A DNA stretch of 64,000 bases from Planctomycetota bacterium. GTDB lineage: Bacteria > Planctomycetota > UBA1135 > GCA-002686595. Below, piece after piece: positions 25,501-34,953 of this stretch. Each line of letters begins with the position of its first letter. Position 1 is the stretch's first letter. A model generated the notes under the pieces. That model saw nothing but the letters and a program-made list of their open reading frames with translations. It made no database searches and was not told where the DNA came from. The DNA is taken from NCBI GenBank assembly GCA_020638855.1, contig JACKHT010000005.1:1-64000 (forward strand), read 5' to 3'. The position numbers and the translations under genes were made by a program.

Positions 25501-25655
25501 GCCACCTGCACTTCGATCTTGCCCAACGAAAAGTCGGGAAACACCTCACGCGGCGTGGTCCAATAGAAGCGCACGCCGGCCACCAACAGCGCCAGGACCG
25601 CCAAGTTGGCCGCGACGGGATTCGCCACCGCCAGCCGCACCAGGGCGCGAATCAA
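22548..25655 (-). CDS. RND efflux transporter permease (AcrB/HAE1-like)
   Basis: A 1035-residue inner-membrane proton-driven exporter. It has the usual twofold layout: a first helix (LAVLALLVAGVRFYW), a large periplasmic porter domain, a helix cluster, a second porter domain and a final cluster. TM4 carries LGMVVDDAIVVGENI with the Asp-Asp pair for proton relay, and TM10 has ALSGIVVNDSLILVDFAN. The absence of the HME-type heavy-metal motif favours organic substrates. It overlaps the upstream adaptor gene by 4 bp, which identifies its membrane fusion partner. No outer-membrane channel gene lies in the window. Substrate unknown. Confidence 0.92.
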   Translation of the reverse strand: MIRALVRLAVANPVAANLAVLALLVAGVRFYWTTPREVFPDFSLGKIEVQVAFPGASPEDVERLLTDPIEEVLAEVPDIDEMTSSSQENLVRIELLLTRGADMQEVLREVREALDRGDLELPSEAEEPIVRERETVFPVINVQVYGEAPWPVLHQAAKDVRRALGEIPQVRNVLAFGVRDPEVWVEVREAALEDHNLTLEQVAQAVQSRLREVPLGSLQEGSDEWLVGLQGRLESASDLSDLPVASDPNGRMLKLGEIARLSDTFERPRTRARFNGNPSIHMQVNKVADGDIIQLAAAIRAWVYEHADQMPAGVRLGFNSDLSIYVKNRLLVMTNTGKWGALLVLASLMIFLNLRVALAVALGIPVAFLGGLLLAGAMGVTLNMITMFALIVVLGMVVDDAIVVGENIHRRIEEGEEPHVAAVEGTLEVGPAVLATVITSVAAFLPILMLQGQIGLFMRPMPLVVSFCLLASLIEALTVLPVHIAHWVKPHTGRAGRPARSWLLPYRDRYLAFMDTCMRWRYVTVGVATAGAILVAGVARYHLPFRFFDDFETTMFYVGIEMPPGTPLDETERVARQVETVALDLPASELMSVHTLLGVSAADPSNYSLGSNLAQVWVELNEGAGRTLTSLEVMDWMRQRLEPLTPAWERIEVLPPDTGPSGKAVELILKGPDLAVLDRLASDVRRDLGSYVGTRAIRDNLRPGKRELDLELSAYGHRLGLNRNGLSAELRTALEGRVVGSLRRRGDDVDVRLKLPEAVRQDRGALLGLGLSLPQGGRIPMGQVVDVRESRGPMEITHLDRERSVRIVADVDRSKGNAAEIVTGVLARHADLSQTQPGYSLVAKGESDESARSMASLLQASLISAAIIYWILGALFRSYSQPLVIMFLIPFGLVGVLLGHWLMDRSITVMSMVGALALSGIVVNDSLILVDFANVRRRAGASLREALLDAGRLRFRPILLTTLTTMLGLMHLALFAKGQAQFLQPMAISLFFGLAVATGLILIVVPCAYWILQDVLDLPGRWRSRRAGPEGGVQG

Positions 25656-26899
25656 TGGGGCATCTCCACGATCCGGGCCCCGTCGAACAAGCGTTGCAAC
25701 GGTTCGGTCAAGAGCAGCTGCCCTGCTTCCAATCCTTTATGGACCGCAAACATGCCGAGTTGCTCGGGGCCCAGTTCCAGCGGACACCAGCGCGCCCGCA
25801 GGACGCCTTGCTCTTCCTGCGCGACAAAGCAACCCGGTCGGCCCGCTTGCCACAGCACGTATTCGGCTGCCAGGTAAAGCCCTTCCGCAAACGGGCGCAC
25901 GGTCAGCTCCACCGGCACGGCCAGGCCGGGTCGCCAGGTCGGAGGATCCTCCAGCAACTCGGCTTCGCAGCTGACTTCGCCCGTACTCGGAGTGACGCGC
26001 GTCCCGATTCCTACCAGGCGGCCTGCACGCCGTTCGCCCGCCGCGGTGGGCCATACCACGCTCACGTCCAAGCCGATCTCGAGCAAAGCCAGTTGGCTGG
26101 AGCCCACCTCAAACACCACACGCGGAGGTCGGTCGGAAAGCACTTCGCCCAGCGAACTCCCCGGCAAGACCCACTGCCCCACCGCCGGCGCCAACGCATC
26201 GAGCCAGCCGGCCATGGGTGCGCGTCCCTCCAGCCGACTGCGTCGCCAAGCCAGCCGGTCGCGCTCGGTTTGGGCCTCGGCCACTTGCGCGGCCACCTGC
26301 TCGGCGTCGAGCTCGGCCCCTTCGATTCCCTGCTCGGCTTCCAACAGCGCTCCGCGGCTCCCTAGGGTCAGGGCCCGCGCCTGGTCGAGCGCGCTGGGCG
26401 TCCCCTCGCCGCGCTCGATCAAACCGCGCCAGCGGGTTTCCTCCGCTTCCAAGATCCCCAACCGCTCCCGCTCCAGCGCCGCGAGCTTGCCGAAACGCTC
26501 CTGCGACCAGCGCGCCGTCCGCCCGCGTACGGCCAGGGTCTCCAAGCGGGCATCCAGCTGGGATTCCTGCAGGCCCCACTCGGTGTCCTCCACGCGCCAG
26601 AGGACTTGGCCCGCTTCGACCCGGGCTCCGGGATGCCACGCAGGGTCGACCCATACGATCCGCCCTCCTTCTTCGCAGGCCAGGGTCGCACGGCCGCGTT
26701 CCTCGAGCCGGCCTTGGGCCAAAAGGCGGCGCTCGGGTGCGCTGCGCTCGACCCGCTGGAAGGCCACCGGGATGGGGACTTCGGGTGGGATTTCCACCCG
26801 GGGCGGATCGGGAGCCGAGCGTGCGATCCAGCGCCAGCCCAGCGCCGTTGCCAGAGCCAGGGCCAGCAGCACCAGGAGAGTCGTCAGCGTGCGCTTCAT
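25652..26899 (-). CDS. RND efflux periplasmic adaptor (membrane fusion protein)
   Basis: A 415-residue periplasmic adaptor linking the RND permease to an outer-membrane channel. The start at 26899 opens with an anchor helix (TLTTLLVLLALALATALGW). A beta-barrel lipoyl-like part (GGRIVWVDPAWHPGARV, QVLWRVED) surrounds a long alpha-helical hairpin rich in Glu, Arg and Ala (about residues 110-225), followed by the second half of the lipoyl domain (APMAGWLDALAPAVGQWV) and beta-barrel domains. It overlaps the permease start by 4 bp. The open frame extends 44 codons upstream without a signal sequence, hence the later start. Confidence 0.88.
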   Translation of the reverse strand: MKRTLTTLLVLLALALATALGWRWIARSAPDPPRVEIPPEVPIPVAFQRVERSAPERRLLAQGRLEERGRATLACEEGGRIVWVDPAWHPGARVEAGQVLWRVEDTEWGLQESQLDARLETLAVRGRTARWSQERFGKLAALERERLGILEAEETRWRGLIERGEGTPSALDQARALTLGSRGALLEAEQGIEGAELDAEQVAAQVAEAQTERDRLAWRRSRLEGRAPMAGWLDALAPAVGQWVLPGSSLGEVLSDRPPRVVFEVGSSQLALLEIGLDVSVVWPTAAGERRAGRLVGIGTRVTPSTGEVSCEAELLEDPPTWRPGLAVPVELTVRPFAEGLYLAAEYVLWQAGRPGCFVAQEEQGVLRARWCPLELGPEQLGMFAVHKGLEAGQLLLTEPLQRLFDGARIVEMPH

Positions 26900-27012
26900 C
26901 GGGCGGTCAAAGTAGCAACGCAGGGCAACTAGGTTGAGTCCACTCGCGCTTTCTGCTGGCATCCTTGGGGGTTCGCTCGCCACTCGCCGCCGGATGCCAT
27001 GGGATCGCGCTG

Positions 27013-27064
27013 GGTCACCCAGAAAGGTCACCCAGAAAGGTCACCCGGAATGGTCATCCGATGG
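27013..27064. repeat. 13-bp tandem repeat in the adaptor/tig spacer
   Basis: Four adjacent 13-bp units of GGTCACCCAGAAA; the first two are identical, the third and fourth diverge. The array sits in the ~400-bp divergent spacer between the RND adaptor and tig. Apart from this array, a second one at 27204, and AT-richer patches near 27085-27121 that may hold a tig promoter, the spacer shows nothing recognisable. Confidence 0.9.
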
Positions 27065-27203
27065 GGAACGCAGGCCGATCGCACCTCTTTGAGGGTTTAA
27101 GGGGCCGGCAGCTTTACCTATGGCCCGCGCTAGGGTTCAATCCTGGGTTCTGGGGTCCACAATGCCCCCGGTTTGGTTCCCCTAGGGACCGCTCCCCGAG
27201 CCG

Positions 27204-27264
27204 CCGTCCAGAGCCCCACCGTCCAGACCCACCGTCCAGACTCTCCGTCCAGACTCTCCGTCCA
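27204..27264. repeat. 13-bp tandem repeat just upstream of tig
   Basis: Units of CCGTCCAGACYCT at 27219, 27232, 27245 and a partial at 27258, preceded by a 15-bp variant at 27204. The array ends 31 bp before the proposed GTG start of tig and is open in the tig frame, which makes computer-called starts here too long. Confidence 0.85.
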
Positions 27265-27295
27265 TCCCCTCAGCTACCCCCCCAGCGCCATTTCC

Positions 27296-28579
27296 GTGGA
27301 AATCACCGTCGACAAGACGACGCCCAACGTCGCAAAGGTCCAATTCACCATCTCCAAGGAAGACTTCCAGAAGGAATTCCGGAAGGGGGTGACCCAGGTC
27401 CAACGCAGCAGCCGCATGAAGGGCTTCCGACCTGGCAAGGTCCCGCCCCAAATGATCGAGAAGCAGCACGGGGATCAGATCCGCGATGACATCAAGCAGC
27501 ACTTCCTGCGCCAGGCCTACTCCAAGGCGGTCGAGGAAAACTCGCTGCGCCCCATGGCCCACCCGCGCGTGCCCAAGGACGATGCCCAGCTAACCGACGA
27601 TGGCTCGTTCCGGATGGAGTTCGAAATCAGCCTGCGCCCCGAGCTGGAACTGCCCGAGTACAAGGGCCTGACCATCGACAGCGAACTCGAACCCGTGCTC
27701 GACACCAATGTCGATCAGGCGCTCGAAGAGTTCCGTCGCCAGCAATCACGCACCGAGGAAGCCGAAGGCGGCATCGAAGAAACCGGCCTGGTGCTGTGCA
27801 CGGTCGTCTTCCAGCACGGCGAGGAAGAAGTATTCCGCCGCGAAGGCCTGCGCCTGTCCCCCACGACCGCGCCCCCGGGCGTGGACGCCGAAGCCTTCAA
27901 GAGCGAACTGGTGGGCAAGAGCGCCGGCGAGACCGTGGAACTGCCGATGACCCTGCCCGAAACCCTGCCCAACGAAGCCGCCCGGGGCCAAGAGGGCATT
28001 TGTCGCATCGAAATCACCCAGGCCTTCAACATGGTGCCCCCCACCGATGAGGAGCTCTGCGAACTGCTCGACGTGCCCGATGCAGCCGCCCTGCGCGACA
28101 AGGTTCGTGAGTCGCTCACCGAATCGGCCCAGGAGCGCGAAGCGAACCGCATCGAGTCTGCGTTGCTCGACCGCTTGATCGAGGCTTGCACACTCGACTT
28201 GCCCGAACCGGTGCTCGAGGAGCAAACCCAGAACCGCCTGCACGGCATGGCCCAGCGCTTGGCCCAATCGGGCTTGCCCCAGGAGGAGATCGAGAAGGAG
28301 CTGGAGACCCAGAAGGGCACCGCCCGGGAGGAGGCCCAGAAGGGTCTGACCGCGCTTCTGATCGTCGAGCAAATCGGCGAGAACGAAGACCTGACGGTGA
28401 CCCAAGAGGACATCCAAGGCGAGCTCGAATCGATCGCGGCCCGCAACCGCACGACCCCCGACGAGGTCCGAAAGTACTACTCCGAGAACAACCTGGGCCA
28501 GCAAATGGCCATCGAGCTGCTCGAGCGCAAGGTCCGACGCTTCCTGCGCGAGCAAGCGGTGGTCAAGGAACCGTCCTGA
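27296..28579 (+). CDS. tig: Trigger factor
   Basis: A 427-residue ribosome-associated chaperone and peptidyl-prolyl isomerase. The ribosome-binding loop is recognisable as MKGFRPGKVPP, only one residue from the classical GFRxGKxP signature. The middle FKBP-like domain and the long helical C-terminal chaperone arms (many Glu, Gln, Leu; residues ~245-420) are in the expected order. The GTG at 27296 is chosen because the conserved N-terminal strand (VEITVDK) starts there; the preceding open frame is only tandem repeat. tig-clpP-clpX is the classical cluster order. A 13-bp-stem hairpin follows the stop. Confidence 0.92.
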   Translation: MEITVDKTTPNVAKVQFTISKEDFQKEFRKGVTQVQRSSRMKGFRPGKVPPQMIEKQHGDQIRDDIKQHFLRQAYSKAVEENSLRPMAHPRVPKDDAQLTDDGSFRMEFEISLRPELELPEYKGLTIDSELEPVLDTNVDQALEEFRRQQSRTEEAEGGIEETGLVLCTVVFQHGEEEVFRREGLRLSPTTAPPGVDAEAFKSELVGKSAGETVELPMTLPETLPNEAARGQEGICRIEITQAFNMVPPTDEELCELLDVPDAAALRDKVRESLTESAQEREANRIESALLDRLIEACTLDLPEPVLEEQTQNRLHGMAQRLAQSGLPQEEIEKELETQKGTAREEAQKGLTALLIVEQIGENEDLTVTQEDIQGELESIAARNRTTPDEVRKYYSENNLGQQMAIELLERKVRRFLREQAVVKEPS

Positions 28580-28622
28580 TCTGCCGATGGGATAGAGTCG
28601 GCCCGCTCCCATCAGGGAGGCA

Positions 28623-28661
28623 AGCGAGGACCCGGTCGGCAACCGCCGCCGGGTCCTCGCT
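28623..28661 (+). terminator. Strong hairpin after tig
   Basis: Perfect 13-bp arms, AGCGAGGACCCGG (28623-28635) and CCGGGTCCTCGCT (28649-28661), loop 13 nt, 44 bp after the tig stop. No T-run follows, so it may stall polymerase or stabilise the transcript end. The rest of the spacer up to clpP (to 28924) holds only a duplicated TCCCTACTCC (28866, 28897) and no gene. Confidence 0.75.
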
Positions 28662-28924
28662 GCGTTCGGCTCCAAACCACCCTTAACTTCCCCACAACGG
28701 CACCCGGCCGCCGCGCGGAATCCCCCTGGGAGCCCGCGGCCACCAGCCCTTCCACCCGGCACTCCCTGCATGGACCTGGATGGGACAGCGGGTCCCGAAG
28801 CGGGGGATCCAAGGGTGGCCCGGGGCCTGCCAGGCCCGGCGCGGTCCCATCTTTGGGGCCGGCGTTTCCCTACTCCCATCGCTGGGACCTTGAATCTCCC
28901 TACTCCGCGCTTAAACCAGAGCCC

Positions 28925-29527
28925 ATGAACAACTACTACATCCCCTACGTCATCGACAAGACCGGTCGGGGTGAGCGCCAATACGATATCTACTCGCGCT
29001 TGCTCGAAGATCGCATCGTCTTCATCGGGACTCCGATCAACGACGATGTGGCCAACTCGGTGATGGCCCAGTTGCTCTTCCTGGACCGTGCGGGGGGCAA
29101 GCAAGACGTGCGCATCTACATCAACTCGCCCGGCGGGTCGGTCACCGCGGGTCTCGCGATCTACGACACGATGCAGCTGATCGAGCCCGATATCCAGACC
29201 TACTGCCTGGGCCAATGCGCCTCGATGGGCGCCCTATTGCTGGCGGGCGGAACAGCCGGTAAGCGCCATGCGCTGCCCAACAGCCGCGTCATGATCCACC
29301 AGCCCTCGGGCGGTGCCGGCGGCACGGCCAAGGACATGGAGATCTCCGTCAAGGAAATCCTCAAAATGAAGCGCAACCTGGAAGGCATCCTGTCGTTCCA
29401 CACGGGGCGCACCCCGGAGGAAGTTGCCGCCGCTTCGGACCGCGACAACTTCATGTCGCCCGAGGAGGCCAAGGAGTTCGGCCTGATCGACCGGATCGTG
29501 ACCCCCACGATCACCCCCAAGGCCTAA
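28925..29527 (+). CDS. clpP: ATP-dependent Clp protease proteolytic subunit
   Basis: A 200-residue serine protease that forms the tetradecameric degradation chamber. The catalytic triad is visible: Ser in GQCASMGALLL, His in SRVMIHQPSGGAGGT, and Asp in ASDRDNFMS. The oxyanion strand INSPGGSVTAGLAIYDTM is intact. The start at 28925 (MNNYYIPYVI) fits the family; 24 additional codons upstream are unlikely. It is separated from tig and clpX by hairpins, so it probably has its own promoter. Length is normal for ClpP, with a very short propeptide if any. Confidence 0.95.
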   Translation: MNNYYIPYVIDKTGRGERQYDIYSRLLEDRIVFIGTPINDDVANSVMAQLLFLDRAGGKQDVRIYINSPGGSVTAGLAIYDTMQLIEPDIQTYCLGQCASMGALLLAGGTAGKRHALPNSRVMIHQPSGGAGGTAKDMEISVKEILKMKRNLEGILSFHTGRTPEEVAAASDRDNFMSPEEAKEFGLIDRIVTPTITPKA

Positions 29528-29548
29528 CATTCGCACGCTTTGCGTCGA

Positions 29549-29597
29549 TTGGGCCCCGTGGCACGCCAGAACCGCTGGTAGTGACCACGGGGCCCAA
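29549..29597 (+). terminator. Hairpin after clpP
   Basis: Perfect 13-bp arms TTGGGCCCCGTGG (29549-29561) and CCACGGGGCCCAA (29585-29597), loop 23 nt, 22 bp after the clpP stop. The remaining clpP-clpX spacer holds no open frame of note but has a -10-like TATAGA at 29840. Confidence 0.75.
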
Positions 29598-29839
29598 GCC
29601 ATGCAAGCGAACGATGCGCTGCCAGTCCGTGTAGGTAACCCGCGCGCGCCTGTGGGGTAGTGATGGGCGGGGCCGGGATAGCCGTCATCACCGGCGGGCT
29701 CCTTAGGCCCCCATGCGGAACACTTTTCCCATCTCGACGCAGTCTGTGGCACCCACGCACCGCCTTGGCACAGGCCTGGCACAGGACCGTCGATCTTGAT
29801 CTCCATTTTTCCGGTCTGGGCCCTGCCGTCCCGCTAGAC

Positions 29840-29845
29840 TATAGA
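29840..29845 (+). promoter_or_regulatory. Possible -10 element of clpX
   Basis: TATAGA lies 43 nt before the clpX ATG, downstream of the clpP hairpin and in the expected promoter interval. No good -35 is seen at 16-18 bp upstream. Tentative. Confidence 0.3.
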
Positions 29846-29888
29846 ACAGACCCTTGTCCAAGCCCCGCCACGTCCAATCCACGTCAAC

Positions 29889-31304
<1,416 letters not shown>

Positions 31305-31332
31305 GTCACCCGACATCATCGGCATCCTTAGA

Positions 31333-31370
31333 AGGCGGGGCCCGGTTCCAACAGGAATCGGGCCCCGCTT
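31333..31370 (+). terminator. Rho-independent-type terminator after clpX
   Basis: A 15-bp stem (GCGGGGCCCGGTTCC against GGAATCGGGCCCCGC, with one G-T pair) and an AACA loop, from 31335 to 31368; one or two flanking pairs extend it. It lies 30 bp after the clpX stop. A short TT and mixed tract follow. This is the clearest terminator in the window. Confidence 0.85.
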
Positions 31371-31520
31371 GCGTTGGGGCGACACCGGGATGCGCCGCAC
31401 CATCGCGAACCATTCTCAAAGGGTTCCTGGGCCCCTGGGTTACGCAACGGCGCCCCATTTGGGTACCATTCCGCTTCCTATCGTTCCGGCCCGCTTCGGG
31501 CCCCTATCGAATCGAGCCCC

Positions 31521-31526
31521 AGGAGG
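31521..31526 (+). promoter_or_regulatory. Shine-Dalgarno sequence of the transporter operon
   Basis: AGGAGG followed by CCCC and the ATG at 31531. It is one of the few consensus ribosome-binding sites in the window and fixes the start of the solute-binding protein, because the open frame extends 54 codons further upstream. Confidence 0.75.
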
Positions 31527-31530
31527 CCCC

Positions 31531-33546
31531 ATGGTTCTGAGTTTGCCGACGAGCGCCCCGTCCCGCCCCTATCGCTTCGCCCTGGCCGTGGCGCTGGGAT
31601 GCTGCCTGGCTGCCTGTGGGACCAAGGGAACCGATTCGTTGCCCGGCAAAACGGGAGCCAACACGAGCGAGGCGGGGACCGGCGAGCGCAATGCGGCCGA
31701 CGAAACCCCTTTCACCCCCGAGGAGCTCAAGCTCCCGATGGTGACCTACGCCTGGAACCCAAACGATGGGGACAAGTCGGTTTCCGCCGCCGATGGCGGC
31801 CCGGGCTTCACCGGTGAGGGTTGGACCACCAACATGACCTTCCCGGCTCTAGGGAGCCAAGATGCGGTGCGCGGCGGCACGATCCGCATGTACATCGACT
31901 CGTGGCCCGCCACGCTGCGGCTGCAGGGCAAAGACTACAACACTGCGTTCAACTACCGCGCGGTGTCGCTGTGCCAGGAGAGCCTGCTCTTCGTTCACCC
32001 GGACACGCTTGAGTTTGTTCCCTACTTGGCTTCCCACTGGAAGATTTCCGAGGACAAGAGCACCTACACCTTCCGCATCAACCCCGCAGCGCGCTGGAGC
32101 GATGGCAAAGAAGTGGTCGCCGAAGACGTGGTCGCGACCTGGAAGTTGCTGATGGACGAGCGCCTCTTGATGCCGTCGAACGCCACCGTGTATGGCAAAT
32201 TCGAGGAGCCCAAAGCCCTCTCCAAGTACATCGTCGAGGTCAAGGTCAAAGAAGAGAGCTGGCGCAACCTGCTTTACTTCGCCGGCATGAGCCTGTTTCC
32301 CGCCCATCAGGTCTCCATCCCTGGGGACGAATTCCTCAGCGAGTACCAAAACCGCTATCCGGCCTTGAGCGGTCCCTACACGCTGCTCCCGGAGAACGTC
32401 AAGCTCAACCAGAGCCTCAAGCTGACTCGGCGCAGCGACTGGTGGGGCGAAGGCAACCCCGCCTTCCAGGGCTTGTACAACTTCGACTCGTACGAATTCT
32501 CGGTCATCACCGACTACACCGTGGCCTTTGAGAAGGTCAAAAAGGGCGAGATCGACTACTACGTCGTGCCCAAGGCCCAATGGTGGGTAGAAGAGTTGAT
32601 TCCCGAGAAGCTCGACCCGATCAAGCGCGGGTTGCTGCAGAAGCGTAAGTTCTTCAACGATGCACCGGTGGGGACTTCGGGGCTCGCGCTCAACACCACA
32701 CGCCCACCGCTCGACGATGTACGCGTGCGCAAAGCCCTCTCGCTCCTGCGCGATCGCAAGACGTTGATCAACAAGCTGATGTTCAACGAATACGAGCCAC
32801 TCGACAGCTATTGGCAGTATGGCGACTACCGCAACCCCAACAATGGGATGACACCCTACGACCCCGTCGCGGCCGTAAAGCTTCTGGAGGAGGCCGGCTG
32901 GACCCAGATCGACAACGATGGCATCCGCATGAAGGATGGCCAGCGCTTGGTCCTAGAGGTGTCCTACCGCAGCCCGCTGAGCGAGCCCAGCCTGACGATC
33001 TACCAGGAAGACTGCCGCCAAGCGGGGATCGATATCGAGCTGCAATTGCTCGACTCCGCCACCGCGTGGAAGAACCTACGCCAGCGCGAGTACATGATTG
33101 CCTCGACGGCCTGGGGAGCGCTAGTTTTCCCGAACCCCGAAACGTCGTGGAAGGGCTCGCTGGCCAAAATCCCGGACAACAACAACGTCACCGCCTTCTC
33201 GGACCCCCGTGTGGACGAACTACTCGGCGAGTACGACCGCGAATACAGCCCCGCCAAGCGCAGCGCGATCATCCGCGAAATCGATGGCATTGTCTTTGCC
33301 CAGTACCCCTACGTGCTCGATTGGTACGGCCCTTCGCAGCGCGTGGTCTACCAGAACAAGTTCCGCCAACCGACCTGGGGCGTGTGGCGCACCACCGACG
33401 CCGAAGAGATGATGTACTCCTGGTGGATCGATCCGCAGATGGAGAAGGACTTGGAGGAAGCCCGCAAGGATCCGAACAAGACGCTCGAGACCTTGCCGGT
33501 CAACCAGCGCTTCTGGGAGCTTTGGAACAAGCAGAACGCCAAGTAA
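31531..33546 (+). CDS. Extracellular peptide-binding lipoprotein, SBP family 5 (YejA/OppA type)
   Basis: A 671-residue lipoprotein: the signal RFALAVALGCCLAACG carries lipobox LAAC. The mature part is a large bilobal family-5 solute-binding protein, with VRGGTIRMYIDSWP, ASHWKISEDKSTYTFRI and YWQYGDY among expected segments, and strong similarity in style to YejA-like oligopeptide/microcin-C binding proteins. An acidic Thr/Ala-rich linker of ~30 residues follows the lipid anchor. It is the first gene of a five-gene ABC importer (binding protein, two permeases, two ATPases). The start is fixed by a consensus Shine-Dalgarno sequence. The peptide specificity cannot be read from the sequence. Confidence 0.88.
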   Translation: MVLSLPTSAPSRPYRFALAVALGCCLAACGTKGTDSLPGKTGANTSEAGTGERNAADETPFTPEELKLPMVTYAWNPNDGDKSVSAADGGPGFTGEGWTTNMTFPALGSQDAVRGGTIRMYIDSWPATLRLQGKDYNTAFNYRAVSLCQESLLFVHPDTLEFVPYLASHWKISEDKSTYTFRINPAARWSDGKEVVAEDVVATWKLLMDERLLMPSNATVYGKFEEPKALSKYIVEVKVKEESWRNLLYFAGMSLFPAHQVSIPGDEFLSEYQNRYPALSGPYTLLPENVKLNQSLKLTRRSDWWGEGNPAFQGLYNFDSYEFSVITDYTVAFEKVKKGEIDYYVVPKAQWWVEELIPEKLDPIKRGLLQKRKFFNDAPVGTSGLALNTTRPPLDDVRVRKALSLLRDRKTLINKLMFNEYEPLDSYWQYGDYRNPNNGMTPYDPVAAVKLLEEAGWTQIDNDGIRMKDGQRLVLEVSYRSPLSEPSLTIYQEDCRQAGIDIELQLLDSATAWKNLRQREYMIASTAWGALVFPNPETSWKGSLAKIPDNNNVTAFSDPRVDELLGEYDREYSPAKRSAIIREIDGIVFAQYPYVLDWYGPSQRVVYQNKFRQPTWGVWRTTDAEEMMYSWWIDPQMEKDLEEARKDPNKTLETLPVNQRFWELWNKQNAK

Positions 33547-33582
33547 GCCACCCGTCCGACCTGCCACCCCGCTCGCTCCACC

Positions 33583-34947
33583 ATGGCCGCATACTTCGCC
33601 CGGCGTTTGCTGCTGTTGATCCCCACCTTCCTGGGGATCACCATGCTCGTGTTCTCGATCACTCGCTTCGTCCCCGGCGGTCCGATCGATCAAGCCGTGA
33701 TGCAGATGCAAATGGGCGGCGGCGGCGAGGGGGGTGCCGGCGCTGGCAACAGTGCCAGCAGCGTCAACCTGGATCCCAAGGCCATCGACGCGCTCAAGCG
33801 CCACTATCACTTCGATTGGCCGCTCTGGAAGCAATACCTGCAATTCCTGGGCCCCATCAATCTCGATGAACAGGGCTGGTTCGGCGACAAAGTCGACGAG
33901 GTGGAGCTCATCACCTGGGAAGCGGACGCCAACGTGCCGCTGGATTCGGGCGCCTCGGTGGTGCGTATGCGCATGACCGGCCCCGTCCTGGCCGACCCCG
34001 AGGCGCCTACCCCTGCGTCCACTTCGGGCCGGGCCTACATGCCCGAAGCGGGCACGGTCACCCGGCTGCTCGTCCAAGGGGGCGAGCGGGTCAAGGTGGG
34101 CGCGCCGCTGTTCGAGTACACCCCTACCGGAAGCACCGAGACCAAGGTGGTCACCGCACCGGACTTCTGGACCAAGCGCACCACGGGCCTGTTGGCCTTG
34201 GACCTGGGGGATTCCTACAAGTACGAAACCCCGGTGATCGACATGATCGTGCAGCGCTTTCCGATCTCGCTGCGCTTTGGACTCACGGGCTTCCTCTTGG
34301 GCTACCTGATCTGCATCCCGCTGGGCATCCTCAAAGCGGTGCGCCACTCGAGCCGCTTCGACATTGCCTCAAGCGTGTTGATCTTCATCGGCTACTCGAT
34401 CCCGGGCTGGGCTTTGGGCGTGGTGCTGCTGGTGCTGTTCGGTGGAGGGTCGTTCGTCGACTGGTTCCCCCTGGGCGGGATCCACTCGCAGAATTACTCC
34501 GAGCTTGGTAGCTGGGACAAGTTCACCGACAGCCTGTACCACATGGTCCTGCCGGTGATTTCCTACACCCTGGGTAGCTTCGCGGTGCTGACCGTGCTGA
34601 TGAAGAACTCGTTGATGGAGAACCTGGGCCAGGACTACGTGCGCACAGCCTTTGCCAAGGGCTTGTCGGAACGGCGCGTGATCCTCGTCCATGCCCTGCG
34701 CAACTCGTTGATTCCGATTTGCACCGGCTTGGGTAGCGCCCTGGGGATCCTGATGGCCGGTTCCTACCTGATCGAAAAGGTGTTCAACATCGATGGCATC
34801 GGCATGCTCGGTTTCACCTCGATCATCGGCCGCGACTACACCGTGGTCATGGGTGTGCTGGTCATCAACACACTGTTGATGCTCATCGGCAACATCTTGA
34901 GCGATGTCCTCTACGTGCTGGTCGACCCCCGCATCCGTTTCTCCTAG
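33583..34947 (+). CDS. Peptide ABC permease (YejB/OppB type) with extra extracytoplasmic domain
   Basis: A 454-residue inner-membrane permease, about 100-150 residues longer than usual. Helix 1 is at residues 8-29. The OppB-specific segment GDSYKYETPVIDMIVQRF begins only at ~209, and helices 2-6 follow, with the EAA-like loop LGQDYVRTAFAKGLSERRV and the family ending LVDPRIRFS. Between residues ~91 and ~205 lies an insertion, probably in the first periplasmic loop. Its centre, AYMPEAGTVTRLLVQGGERV followed by KVGAPLFEY (151-179), looks like one half of a barrel-sandwich (lipoyl/HlyD) domain. A Gly/Ala-rich linker (GGGGEGGAGAG) at 45-55 is also unusual. 36 bp after the binding protein. Confidence 0.88.
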   Translation: MAAYFARRLLLLIPTFLGITMLVFSITRFVPGGPIDQAVMQMQMGGGGEGGAGAGNSASSVNLDPKAIDALKRHYHFDWPLWKQYLQFLGPINLDEQGWFGDKVDEVELITWEADANVPLDSGASVVRMRMTGPVLADPEAPTPASTSGRAYMPEAGTVTRLLVQGGERVKVGAPLFEYTPTGSTETKVVTAPDFWTKRTTGLLALDLGDSYKYETPVIDMIVQRFPISLRFGLTGFLLGYLICIPLGILKAVRHSSRFDIASSVLIFIGYSIPGWALGVVLLVLFGGGSFVDWFPLGGIHSQNYSELGSWDKFTDSLYHMVLPVISYTLGSFAVLTVLMKNSLMENLGQDYVRTAFAKGLSERRVILVHALRNSLIPICTGLGSALGILMAGSYLIEKVFNIDGIGMLGFTSIIGRDYTVVMGVLVINTLLMLIGNILSDVLYVLVDPRIRFS

Positions 34948-34953
34948 CGCGCC

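Noticed and set aside
23373..25877. A very long open frame on the plus strand opposite the RND permease
   Set aside because: It is an exact antisense shadow of a conserved gene with complete motifs; its translation is rich in Arg, His, Gln and Gly with no recognisable domain, as expected from third-position GC bias.
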